Shown: in pieces, positions 35,906 to 43,506 of the stretch | Position numbering within the stretch: the stretch's first letter is position 1 | Layout: the number at the start of each line of letters is the position of its first letter | Source of the DNA: Paracrocinitomix sp039939375 | GTDB lineage: Bacteria; Bacteroidota; Bacteroidia; Flavobacteriales_D; Crocinitomicaceae | Assembly: GCA_039939375.1 (NCBI GenBank) | Contig: JBDVJO010000004.1 | Coordinates: 248,001 to 312,000, forward strand | Direction of reading: 5' to 3' | Length of the DNA stretch: 64,000 nucleotides | Notes under the pieces: generated by a model | Told to the model about the DNA's origin: nothing | The model's database searches: none | Seen by the model: only the letters and a program-made list of their open reading frames with translations | Program-made: the position numbers and the translations under genes

Positions 35906-36439
35906 ATGAAAATCGCCCAATTAAATAGCTACTTTTTCCTGTTCATTTTTACTATTATTCTTGTTGCATGTGGCACAAGTAATGAAGATAAAGAAAGTGA
36001 TCCTGAAAAAATTGATTGGAAAGCTAGAGAATTAAGCTACACCCTTACTGATTCAAATTTAGTCAGTGGTAAATCATATCTATCCATCTACTCTCAGGTA
36101 TACAGTCAAACTGAACATAACACTAGAGATTTAACAGTTACAGTAAGTATTAGAAATCCCAATGACACCGATACCTTATTTCTAAATAGCGTAAAAAGTT
36201 ATGATACTGAAGGCTTAGAAATTAAAAGTTATGTTGGTAAAACCTCTTATGTTCGACCAATGGAAACATTAGAACTTGTTATAAGCGAAGAAAACACGCA
36301 CAATGGTACAGGTGGTAACTTTATTTTTGACTGGCAGATTCAATCTAAAAGTAGTGAACCTATTTTTGAAGCGGTCATGATTTCTACCGCTGGACAACAA
36401 GGAATTTCATTCGTGACCACTGCTAAACGTATCAAATAA
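35906..36439 (+). CDS. DUF3124 domain-containing lipoprotein
   Basis: A 177-residue lipoprotein. ATG 35906 gives MKIAQLNSYFFLFIFTIILVACG with lipobox LVAC (Cys22); the TTG reading adds two codons. The rest is a single beta-sandwich of the DUF3124 family, with LVSGKSYLSIYSQVYSQ, DLTVTVSIRNPNDTDT and the C-terminal PIFEAVMISTAGQQGISFVT. Function is unknown. It is followed directly by marC, whose ATG abuts the stop codon, so the two form a pair in which the membrane protein may depend on the lipoprotein message. Confidence 0.88.
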   Translation: MKIAQLNSYFFLFIFTIILVACGTSNEDKESDPEKIDWKARELSYTLTDSNLVSGKSYLSIYSQVYSQTEHNTRDLTVTVSIRNPNDTDTLFLNSVKSYDTEGLEIKSYVGKTSYVRPMETLELVISEENTHNGTGGNFIFDWQIQSKSSEPIFEAVMISTAGQQGISFVTTAKRIK

Positions 36440-37045
36440 ATGTTAAATACCATTTTGCTCTTATTGGCAGTTATCGATCCTTTAGGTTCAGTTCCGGTAT
36501 ATCTTGAAGCGACTAAAGAGCTTGATAATAAGCATAAACGTAAAGTTGCTATCAGGGCGTCAATTGTAGCCTTTGCTATATTGCTTTTTTTCATTGTTGT
36601 TGGACAATTGATTCTTGAAGGCATGGAAGTGTCATTGGATGCATTTCAAATTTCGGGCGGGGTAATTTTATTTCTATTCGCGTTAACAATGATTTTTGGA
36701 GAAGGTAAACCCGATCGAGAAAAGCATTCAATTACCGATTATAAACACGTAACAATCTTTCCTGTTGCTATTCCGTCAATAGCTTCACCAGGAGCAATTA
36801 TGGCTGTCGTTTTAATGACAGACAATCATATTTACACAATCGAAGAACAAGTCATTACTACACTTTTAACGGCACTCATTATCTTAATTACAATGGGATT
36901 ACTGTTAGGAGCATCTGTAGTTCAAAAGAAAGTGGGTGAATATGGAATATCCGTAATTAGTAAGATTATGGGATTAATATTAGCATCTTATGCCGTGCAA
37001 AGTGTTTTAAGTGGATTAAGAGACTTTTTCAGTGTAGCGCATTAA
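36440..37045 (+). CDS. marC: MarC family membrane protein
   Basis: A 201-residue integral membrane protein with six transmembrane helices. The MarC/NAAT family signature appears at the start (LLLAVIDPLGSVPVYLE) and in IPSIASPGAIMAVVL. The family was named for multiple antibiotic resistance but its transport role is unproven; some relatives are amino acid channels. Length is normal. It begins on the base after the DUF3124 stop. Fourteen base pairs separate it from the convergent three-gene cluster, with no visible terminator. Confidence 0.92.
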   Translation: MLNTILLLLAVIDPLGSVPVYLEATKELDNKHKRKVAIRASIVAFAILLFFIVVGQLILEGMEVSLDAFQISGGVILFLFALTMIFGEGKPDREKHSITDYKHVTIFPVAIPSIASPGAIMAVVLMTDNHIYTIEEQVITTLLTALIILITMGLLLGASVVQKKVGEYGISVISKIMGLILASYAVQSVLSGLRDFFSVAH

Positions 37046-37059
37046 AGTCTATCTAGAGA

Positions 37060-37599
37060 TCACCCCACTATCCAAAGAATTAATTCAACTAATCCCCAAG
37101 CTATCAAGGAGCAGAAACCAATAGCTGCAGCTCCAAACATTACTCCTAGCGCCATAAAGCCTGATTCTTTGTCGCCTATAATTCCTGCTCCTCCGGCTGA
37201 GACAAAGGCTCCGGCAACTATTGCTCCAATGCCAACTAAAAACCACCACCAAGGCAAAATAGTGGTCAATATGATCAGTGCAAATCCACCGAGAACAATG
37301 AGTCCTCCCAAATAAATAAAAGTAAAGCCTAGCCAATCCCAATCAACGTAAGCTCTCGATTTTTTAACTATTCTTTTTCCACGAATATTATTGGTTGATG
37401 TACTTTTCAACCAGGTTCGTTTTGAGGGGCGTAATTTAAACTTCGGAAACTCAGGTTTATTAATTTTTTGAAATCCTTCCTGAGCTGGAGTGTCACTTTC
37501 TACTTTTACAATTTCATTTAAACCAGAACAGTCTGCCTCTTCTTGACTGAATCCTAAAATTGGTATTGCGAACACAAAAAAGAGCAAGAATTTATTCAT
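37060..37599 (-). CDS. Exported membrane protein of unknown function (third gene of the cluster)
   Basis: A 179-residue protein not recognised. It has a signal peptide (about 1-19, MNKFLLFFVFAIPILGFSQ), a polar basic segment (about 20-85, with KFKLRPSKRTWLKS), then three hydrophobic helices (about 90-115, 118-140 and 145-178). The helices are Gly-rich (VGIGAIVAGAFVSAGGAGIIGDKESG), as in small channels or membrane anchors. It is 3 bp downstream of the 176-residue secreted protein gene, on the same strand. A shadow frame on the same strand is not real. I cannot assign a function. Confidence 0.75.
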   Translation of the reverse strand: MNKFLLFFVFAIPILGFSQEEADCSGLNEIVKVESDTPAQEGFQKINKPEFPKFKLRPSKRTWLKSTSTNNIRGKRIVKKSRAYVDWDWLGFTFIYLGGLIVLGGFALIILTTILPWWWFLVGIGAIVAGAFVSAGGAGIIGDKESGFMALGVMFGAAAIGFCSLIAWGLVELILWIVG

Positions 37600-37602
37600 G
37601 GC

Positions 37603-38133
37603 TTAGTCCTTAGCAATATGCTTAGCATACCAGGTTTTATAATCTTCGTCTGAAATATGGACGCCTTTATGAGCAGGATTAGGATAAATGGTAGCTCCAA
37701 AACAAATAGGTCCGTTATTCGGATAATCAACTATTTTATGAAAAGGAACCGCCCACTTCATATGATGATCATAAACAAAGGTGTAATTCATGTAAATGGT
37801 GTACTCTACTTCCTGATCAATCGGGTCTGTATGATAATCATCAATACCTCTTGACGATACTTGAAATTTGGTAATTCTTTTTCCCTTTACAATTACAGAA
37901 AACTTCTTTTTATCCCATTCGCAAGGAACAATTTCAGAGGAAATAACTTTGATTAAGTATGCCGATTCACCTTCACCACAACAATCACAATAATCAATTA
38001 TAAACGGGTGCTTATTTAAGAAATGCGTGACTTTATTGGCTTGGTCGTGCGTCAAATTATCCCATTGGTCTGCTCTGGCAAAACTTGCCATGAAAAAAAA
38101 TAAAACAACCAATAAACAGTTTTGTATCTTCAT
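37603..38133 (-). CDS. Secreted protein of unknown function (middle gene of the cluster)
   Basis: A 176-residue exported protein with a signal peptide (about 1-20, ending FARAD). The mature part has four or five cysteines, among them the compact DYCDCCGEGES (about 48-58), which could bind a metal or form disulfides, and a strand-rich C-terminal half ending YKTWYAKHIAKD. I recognise no family. Its start codon overlaps the stop of the upstream membrane protein gene by one base, and the next gene follows after 3 bp, so the three are co-translated. It is possibly a periplasmic partner of the two membrane proteins, which is only an inference. Confidence 0.75.
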   Translation of the reverse strand: MKIQNCLLVVLFFFMASFARADQWDNLTHDQANKVTHFLNKHPFIIDYCDCCGEGESAYLIKVISSEIVPCEWDKKKFSVIVKGKRITKFQVSSRGIDDYHTDPIDQEVEYTIYMNYTFVYDHHMKWAVPFHKIVDYPNNGPICFGATIYPNPAHKGVHISDEDYKTWYAKHIAKD

Positions 38134-38882
38134 TATTTATCTTCTTGATCTGTCACATCTTCATAATCAGTAAACCCCTCATCATCCGTATCCACGGTAT
38201 TGAGGTCTTCCTCATCATTCTTTCTTTGTCCAAATTGCGTGCCGAAAGCACCGAAGTTCATCCCTTTCATTGAAGGACCATCAAATGGTGATTTCCCGGC
38301 CAAAATATTTTGCACCAAACTAACAAACCTAATAATTGTTGTCACTAAAAACACGAATGCAGCAACATAAAAAATCCACCCAATTAAAAACGCCTCTTGA
38401 ATTGACCTTATCACATCTCTAAACCACAAGATTACTCCATTCGTTATCATATCTGGCTGCCACAAACACGCCACAAAATATAACAATGATCCCACCAATA
38501 AATAGTGCTCAACTTTAGGGTCAATTTTAGTAAATAAATTTCCCAGCATTGGATTGTTCCCTAATTGCGCCATCATAGAACGTTTCTGCAACTTCCCTAG
38601 CAAGTATAGCGCCATCACTATAACACCCAATACTAAAAAGAACATATTATTCTCTTTCATTATTAAAGCGCCTTCTTTTGTGTACTTAAACCAGATACTG
38701 TTCGCAACAACCGAAACAAGAAAGAAGTATTTTGTTATTCTTAATACATACGTGGTTACTTCACTTGACTTTGAAGTTGCACCTAATAAGCGTTTGAAAA
38801 TAAATTGTAAAATTCCCCAAACAAATCCGAATATTGAGAAAACGATACCTAAATCAAAAATGAAACCTAAAGCTCCTTGCAT
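38133..38882 (-). CDS. Polytopic membrane protein with acidic tail (first gene of the cluster)
   Basis: A 249-residue membrane protein with about five transmembrane helices (1-28, 45-65, 78-95, 128-145 and 165-190). The C-terminal soluble tail is about 50 residues and very acidic at the end (NDEEDLNTVDTDDEGFTDYE). No family is recognised. It is the first gene of a three-gene minus-strand operon in which the second gene encodes a Cys-rich secreted protein and the third a Gly-rich membrane protein. Apparent membrane topology and zero spacing suggest a complex. No regulatory element was found in the 55 bp upstream. Confidence 0.75.
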   Translation of the reverse strand: MQGALGFIFDLGIVFSIFGFVWGILQFIFKRLLGATSKSSEVTTYVLRITKYFFLVSVVANSIWFKYTKEGALIMKENNMFFLVLGVIVMALYLLGKLQKRSMMAQLGNNPMLGNLFTKIDPKVEHYLLVGSLLYFVACLWQPDMITNGVILWFRDVIRSIQEAFLIGWIFYVAAFVFLVTTIIRFVSLVQNILAGKSPFDGPSMKGMNFGAFGTQFGQRKNDEEDLNTVDTDDEGFTDYEDVTDQEDK

Positions 38883-38937
38883 TCTATATTATAATTATTT
38901 TTATTTGAAGACGACTATCCGACAGTTTTATGCTGAT

Positions 38938-39444
38938 TTATAACTTTGTCTTAACCTTTTGCCAGTCTTTTATTTGCCAATTCGTATAGCCAGTAGCTAC
39001 ATGATTCTTATCAGTATCAAATAACTTTATCTCGCACTCAATCAACACCGCATCCTCACTTTTTAATGGTGTTTTAATTTTTTCTTCTATCCACAGGTCG
39101 TCAACAGAAAATTCAGCAATAATATCCGTTTTAGCTTGATAAACATATTCCATTCTCAACGATTGCATAATCAATCGGTACTTTTTTGCACCTAACTTAG
39201 TGAGCAATAAAAAGCCTGATGCAAACTCAGCAGCAGTTGCCATTCCGCAAGCATGAACTCCTTTAATGTGATTAAAATTTTTACGCTTGTACGGAATAAT
39301 TGTCGTCACCTTATCGTCTTCTATGGTCTTAATTTTAATCTTGTGCGGTTTATTGAATGGAATCATCATACCTAAACCAAAATTCAGTTTCCACAATCCA
39401 AAATTAGACGCCTTTGCGTTGGCAATATATTTTTCAAAATTCAT
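38938..39444 (-). CDS. DUF4442 hotdog-fold protein
   Basis: A 168-residue cytoplasmic protein with the pattern of DUF4442, a thioesterase-like hotdog domain. The central VHACGMATAAEFASGFLLL helix is the hotdog helix and KTDIIAEFSVD is one of the family strands; NWQIKDWQ ends the last strand. No catalytic Asp/Glu arrangement can be confirmed. It is separate from the three-gene cluster (56 bp gap) and divergent from the S46 peptidase. On its strand TATCTTTA, one mismatch from the -7 consensus, ends 4 nt before the ATG. Confidence 0.85.
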   Translation of the reverse strand: MNFEKYIANAKASNFGLWKLNFGLGMMIPFNKPHKIKIKTIEDDKVTTIIPYKRKNFNHIKGVHACGMATAAEFASGFLLLTKLGAKKYRLIMQSLRMEYVYQAKTDIIAEFSVDDLWIEEKIKTPLKSEDAVLIECEIKLFDTDKNHVATGYTNWQIKDWQKVKTKL

Positions 39445-39512
39445 ACGATAAAGATAACAGACCTTAACCGCATATCAATCCAATCTTGAAATATTCTTTC
39501 TCAAAACAATCT

Positions 39513-39520
39513 TATATTTG
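39513..39520 (+). promoter_or_regulatory. -7 element TATATTTG for the S46 peptidase
   Basis: Exact TAnnTTTG match 27 nt before the ATG at 39548. It argues that the ten upstream codons of the longest frame are not translated. Confidence 0.6.
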
Positions 39521-39547
39521 TGTGATTCTAAAAAGAAAATTCAATTC

Positions 39548-41683
39548 ATGAAAAAATTAGTAGCACTTCTAAGTTTATTTTTAACATTCAATTTCTCGGC
39601 GCTTTCTGTTGAAGGAATGTGGATTCCATCTTTAATTGATATGTTTCATTCAGACATGAAAACAATTGGATTGAAGTTATCTGCAGAGCAAATTTATTCA
39701 ACCAATAACTCTAGCTTAAAAGACGCTATCGTGCAATTCAATGGTGGTTGTACTGCTGAAATTGTTTCGGATCAAGGATTAATTTTAACTAATCACCATT
39801 GCGGATTTGATGCAATACAAAAACATTCTACCTTAGAAAATGACTACTTAAAAAATGGTTTTTGGGCAAAATCACAAGTTGAAGAAATTCCGTGCCCTTG
39901 GTTACGTGTAACTTTCGTAAAAGAAATAAGAGATGTCACTGATGCTGTTTTTAAAGGAATCACAGACGGAATGGCTGAAAACGAAAAAGCAAAAATTATT
40001 TCAAAAAACATTTCTGCTCTTGAAAAAGCAGAAGGCGTTAGCGGATCAATCACAGCTAAAATAAAACCTTTCAATTTAGGTAACGAATATTTCATGTTAA
40101 TCACAGAAGATTACAACGATATCAGAATGGTTGGAGCGCCTCCTTCAGCAATCGGAAAATACGGTGGAGATACAGATAACTGGGTTTGGCCAAGACACAC
40201 AGGAGATTTTTCTGTTTTTAGAATCTATGCAAACGACGAAAACAAATCTTCAAAATACGACAAGGCGAATAAACCTTTCAAACCAGCACATTCTTTACCT
40301 GTTAGTTTAGCTCCAAAACAAAAAGGAGATTTTACCATGGTTTATGGTTTCCCAGGATCTACTGACCAGCACTACTCTTCTGGTAAATTAAAATTCATCA
40401 TGGATGAAGAACGTCCTGCAAGAATTGACATGAGACAACATAGCTTGGATATTATTAAACCAGCAATGAATGCAGATGATTTAGTTAGAATCCAATACGC
40501 ATCAAAACAAGCAAGAATTGCAAATGCTTGGAAAAAATGGATTGGTCAAATCACTGGATTAAAAGAGTTAGGTGCAATAGATAAGAAAAAAGCTTGGGAA
40601 GAAGAATACATGGCAAAAGCCGCAGAACAATCAGAGTGGAAAGCAAGCTATTATGATGTTATTAATGATCTAAACAAAGCCTCAGAAGAAGGTAAAAAAT
40701 ATGAAATGGCTTACTCTATGTTCATTGAGTACTTCTATGTAGGACCTGAGTTCATTAAGCATGCTTACGAATTTGACAATTTGGTTTCAAATTATGAAAA
40801 ACTAGAGGCTGAAGGTAAATTAGATGAGGAAGTAGATAAATTAATTAGAAAATCAGATGCCTTCTTCAAGAATTATAACAAAGAAGTGGACGAAAAGATT
40901 TACAACGCGTTAACGCCACTTTATTGCGGATACGTTGAAAACGACCTGCTACCTTTAGGATTAGCCGACAGCTGGGAATCAACTGGAGAAGCAATTTTTT
41001 CTAAATCCCTTATTTTAAATCCAGAAAAACTGAAAACCTTGTTAGAGAAATCACCAAAGAAAGCGGTGAAAAAATTAAAGAAAGACCCAGCCTTAAAACA
41101 TGCTGTTGCGATTAGATCAGCCTTCATCAATAAAGCCTACAACGCATACAGCCTTTACATTCAGAAAGAAGAAGCTTTGATGACCAAGTACCTTGAAGGT
41201 GTTTTAGTAATGTTCCCAGAAAAGAAAACTTGGGCTGATGCGAATTCAACACTAAGAATAACTTACGGAAAAATTGAAGGATCAGCTCCTTATGACGGAA
41301 TGAAATACACCCATTACACAACGATAGATGGGATTATGCAAAAGCATGATGAGAGTAACCCAGACTTCCAATTAACTGAGCGATTTGAAGATCTTTATGC
41401 AAAGAAAGATTTCGGAAACTATACGCAGGACGGAGAATTATGGGTTTGTTTTTCAGCTTCTAACCACACCACTGGCGGAAATTCAGGTTCACCGGTAATT
41501 GATGCCAATGGTAATTTAATTGGAATCAACTTTGATAGAAGCTGGGAAAGCACCATGTCTGACTTCATGTTTGACGACTCAAGATGCAGAAATATCGCAG
41601 TTGATATTAGATATGTGCTTTGGGTAATTGATAAGTATGGAGAAGCACCTCATTTGGTGAAAGAGATGAATATCATCAAGTAA
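39548..41683 (+). CDS. S46 family dipeptidyl peptidase, DPP11-type
   Basis: A 711-residue exported serine peptidase that releases dipeptides from peptide N-termini in the periplasm. The signal peptide (about 1-20, MKKLVALLSLFLTFNFSAL) fixes ATG 39548. The chymotrypsin-fold triad can be read: His84 in TNHHCGFD, Asp220 in RHTGDFS and Ser646 in GGNSGSPV. Eighteen residues after the Ser is Arg664 (NFDRSW). In Porphyromonas gingivalis DPP11 the matching Arg673 gives specificity for acidic residues at P1, whereas DPP7 has Gly. This enzyme should therefore cut after Asp or Glu. The helical domain (about 290-570) is rich in Lys and Glu. It supports amino-acid feeding from peptides. Confidence 0.95.
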   Translation: MKKLVALLSLFLTFNFSALSVEGMWIPSLIDMFHSDMKTIGLKLSAEQIYSTNNSSLKDAIVQFNGGCTAEIVSDQGLILTNHHCGFDAIQKHSTLENDYLKNGFWAKSQVEEIPCPWLRVTFVKEIRDVTDAVFKGITDGMAENEKAKIISKNISALEKAEGVSGSITAKIKPFNLGNEYFMLITEDYNDIRMVGAPPSAIGKYGGDTDNWVWPRHTGDFSVFRIYANDENKSSKYDKANKPFKPAHSLPVSLAPKQKGDFTMVYGFPGSTDQHYSSGKLKFIMDEERPARIDMRQHSLDIIKPAMNADDLVRIQYASKQARIANAWKKWIGQITGLKELGAIDKKKAWEEEYMAKAAEQSEWKASYYDVINDLNKASEEGKKYEMAYSMFIEYFYVGPEFIKHAYEFDNLVSNYEKLEAEGKLDEEVDKLIRKSDAFFKNYNKEVDEKIYNALTPLYCGYVENDLLPLGLADSWESTGEAIFSKSLILNPEKLKTLLEKSPKKAVKKLKKDPALKHAVAIRSAFINKAYNAYSLYIQKEEALMTKYLEGVLVMFPEKKTWADANSTLRITYGKIEGSAPYDGMKYTHYTTIDGIMQKHDESNPDFQLTERFEDLYAKKDFGNYTQDGELWVCFSASNHTTGGNSGSPVIDANGNLIGINFDRSWESTMSDFMFDDSRCRNIAVDIRYVLWVIDKYGEAPHLVKEMNIIK

Positions 41684-41701
41684 ATCATTAGATTTGGGAG
41701 A

Positions 41702-42010
41702 ATGCGAATGGTTATTCTCATAGGATTATTGGTAACGTTGAGTGCTTGTAAAAAAGAACCAGCGGCTCCTTTACCTGTGGGTAACTTCTTTGTAGATAAT
41801 GCCAATTGTACCACGCCTTGTTTTGTCCATTGTTATGACCAGTCATATAATGCCGTTGCGTGGAAATGGAATTTTGGAAACAGTTTAACTTCTGACAAAC
41901 AACAAGATTCAATTCAGTATCACACGCCTGGATTTTATACCATTTCTTTGACTGTTTGGAACTCGGATAACGTGAGTGATAGCCTTTCAAAAACCATTCA
42001 AGTTTACTAG
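41702..42010 (+). CDS. Small PKD-domain lipoprotein
   Basis: A 102-residue lipoprotein with two possible starts (ATG 41702 or 41708). The signal part ends in lipobox LSAC followed by KKE. After a short Pro linker there is a single PKD domain (about 28-102): FFVDNANC, WKWNFGNSL and the final FYTISLTVWNSDNVSDS are typical strands. The WKWNFG/YTISLTV pair is the PKD core. Two Cys (NCTTPCFVHC, in fact three) may form a disulfide. It follows the S46 peptidase by 18 bp and may be co-transcribed. A related PKD protein occurs at 50.9 kb. Function is unknown; surface binding is likely for the domain. Confidence 0.85.
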   Translation: MRMVILIGLLVTLSACKKEPAAPLPVGNFFVDNANCTTPCFVHCYDQSYNAVAWKWNFGNSLTSDKQQDSIQYHTPGFYTISLTVWNSDNVSDSLSKTIQVY

Positions 42011-42012
42011 AT

Positions 42013-42044
42013 AAAAAAAGACCGACTGTTTTGGGCAGCCGGTC
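42013..42044 (-). terminator. Hairpin with T-run on the minus strand, no assigned gene
   Basis: The arms GACCGACTG and CAGCCGGTC (one mismatch) enclose TTTTGGG. Seven A precede it on the plus strand and no T-run follows, so its polarity is for minus-strand transcription. No minus-strand gene lies in the 180 bp to its right, so it may end an unannotated RNA or be a weak bidirectional terminator of the PKD gene. Confidence 0.5.
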
Positions 42045-42210
42045 AAGTTTATGTTCTTAAGGTATCCCTCCTCAAGTTTAAAATCTAGGTGTAAAATTTG
42101 ATTTCCACTAATTTACGGAAGATCTATTCTTGTTTCAAGTATAATTCTGACGAGAAAAATGAATTGTATACGGGTCTAAATGATACATTTTTTTGATACC
42201 TTCAAAGCAA

Positions 42211-42591
42211 ATGAAGCCAAACAAAGAAATACTTCAAGCAAAAATTGATGCCAGACATTACTCTAGAGAACTGATAAGAGATGTGTTTCAGGCAACTGAA
42301 CATTTTCCGAAAAACGACCCTGAACGCTTAGCATCACAATTAAGAAAAAAAGTGTTGAGCGTTTCTTCATTTTTAGCACACGGAACCGTAAAACATGATC
42401 AAGACGAGCAAAAACAAGACCTCCTTCTGGTTATGGCTGAATTGAGAGAAGTTCTTAAGTACATAACAATAGCTCATCATTTGCGGTATTCCACAGATTT
42501 AGAAAAATCAAAAGTCCGCAACTCTATCGCAAACGTTATCAACGCCTTAGATAAGCTGGTTATTCAATTAGGTGGATTTGAAACCAAATAA
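42211..42591 (+). CDS. Four-helix bundle protein (23S rRNA intervening-sequence-like family)
   Basis: A 126-residue helical protein of the four helix bundle family, whose members are often encoded by rRNA intervening sequences or found alone. ATG 42211 is preferred over the TTG 18 nt upstream. The pattern includes IRDVFQATEHFPKNDPERLASQLRK (first two helices), SVSSFLAHGT, then LVMAELREVLKYITIAHHL and the final NSIANVINALDKLVIQL. No rRNA sequence surrounds it, so it is a free-standing copy. Function is unknown. It is separated from the PKD gene by 200 bp that hold the minus-strand hairpin and nothing else I can support. Confidence 0.88.
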   Translation: MKPNKEILQAKIDARHYSRELIRDVFQATEHFPKNDPERLASQLRKKVLSVSSFLAHGTVKHDQDEQKQDLLLVMAELREVLKYITIAHHLRYSTDLEKSKVRNSIANVINALDKLVIQLGGFETK

Positions 42592-42636
42592 TGTAAGTCT
42601 TCTTGCAGTTCAACGACTGATTGAAAAATTAAAGCA

Positions 42637-43179
42637 ATGAGTGATTATTTTGAATTTGTGCAAGAATTAGTAGCCGAAGGTAAAACAACAGGTCCCAACC
42701 AAAGTGAAGACATGGTGGGATATACTAAGATGTCTTTGCAACGCATGAAACGCTGGAACAAAGTTGGAGTCCTTCTTCCAGAAATTGAGCAGAAGTTGTC
42801 TGAAATAACCTCCCCACAAAACTGGACTTTAATTACAGAAGCCTGGTGTGGAGATGCCGCTCATGCATTCATGTTCATTAAAAAAATGGCCGATAGCAAC
42901 GCTCATATCAACTTTGACTGGAAGCTACGTGACGAAAACTTAGAATTAATGGATCAATACCTCACTAATGGTGGTCGATCAATTCCTAAACTAATTGCTT
43001 TTGATGCTGAAGGAAACGAACTCTTTAATTGGGGCCCAAGACCAAAACACATCCAAGAAACATATTTAAAGCTAAGAGAAACTGGAGTTCCTTATTCAGA
43101 AATTTCTATCGAATTACAAAAGCTTTACAACGCAGACAAAGGAGTTAGCATGCAAAAAGAGTTATTAGAGTTGATGTAG
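42637..43179 (+). CDS. Thioredoxin-family protein with single active-site Cys
   Basis: A 180-residue cytoplasmic protein of the thioredoxin-like fold. An N-terminal helical part (about 1-60) precedes a beta strand, LITEAWCGDAAHAF, in the position of the CxxC motif. Only the first Cys is present; the position of the second is Ala. The remaining fold shows SIPKLIAFDAEGNELFNWGPRP, the cis-Pro strand of thioredoxins. This WCGD form is known from a Bacteroidota/Firmicutes subfamily (Thioredoxin_9-like), in which the single Cys may act with glutathione-like or bacillithiol-like thiols or as a peroxidatic residue. No partner is seen nearby. Confidence 0.85.
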   Translation: MSDYFEFVQELVAEGKTTGPNQSEDMVGYTKMSLQRMKRWNKVGVLLPEIEQKLSEITSPQNWTLITEAWCGDAAHAFMFIKKMADSNAHINFDWKLRDENLELMDQYLTNGGRSIPKLIAFDAEGNELFNWGPRPKHIQETYLKLRETGVPYSEISIELQKLYNADKGVSMQKELLELM

Positions 43180-43182
43180 AAC

Positions 43183-43240
43183 AAATCAAATCATCAGATA
43201 ATCAATCGCATCATCAACAAATCGGATAATCGGATAATCA
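43183..43240. repeat. Short degenerate ATC-rich repeats between two genes
   Basis: Repeated short words such as ATCGGATAATC and ATCATCA, two of them in tandem (CGGATAAT twice), fill most of the gap between the thioredoxin-like and small membrane protein genes. The unit is not regular, so it is a decayed microsatellite-like stretch rather than an array. Confidence 0.45.
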
Positions 43241-43245
43241 ACCAA

Positions 43246-43506
43246 TCACTCCCCAACTTCAGTATTTTGTTGTTTCTCCTTCTCTGCAGCCGCGTCATCC
43301 TCTGCAACCGCTCTAGAAATCAAAACAGCCATTAAAGCTAGAATAATGATGAGAATGAACATTTTTTTGTCCTTATACAACGGTTTTTTAGGACGTTTGA
43401 CCACCGTATCATATTCATGAGTTAAGCGAGAGAAGTCTTTATACTTCGCCATTGCCTCCTTTGAAGGAAGTTTAACTGGTTCTCTATTTACTTTATACTT
43501 TCTCAT
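43246..43506 (-). CDS. Single-span membrane protein co-encoded with an ECF sigma factor
   Basis: An 86-residue protein with a basic N-terminal half (about 1-47, MRKYKVNREPVKLPSKEA... ending KKPLYKDKKM), one transmembrane helix (about 48-68) and a short acidic periplasmic tail (AEDDAAAEKEKQQNT). Its start overlaps the sigma factor stop by 4 bp (ATGA), so translation is coupled. Position and topology are those of an anti-sigma factor, but the N-terminal part is too short for a ZAS or FecR-type domain and contains no Cys or His. I would call it a candidate sigma regulator or an unrelated small protein. No family is known to me. Confidence 0.7.
   Translation of the reverse strand: MRKYKVNREPVKLPSKEAMAKYKDFSRLTHEYDTVVKRPKKPLYKDKKMFILIIILALMAVLISRAVAEDDAAAEKEKQQNTEVGE

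Noticed and set aside
37085..37342. An 85-codon frame overlapping the third gene of the unknown cluster on the same strand
   Set aside because: It is out of frame with a protein that has a good signal peptide and helices; it is a frame shadow.
42211..42591. Reading the four-helix bundle gene as part of an rRNA intervening sequence
   Set aside because: No 23S rRNA sequence is seen on either side, so it is a free-standing gene.
43183..43240. Possible CRISPR or tandem array
   Set aside because: Repeat units are too short and irregular, and no spacers of constant length are present.
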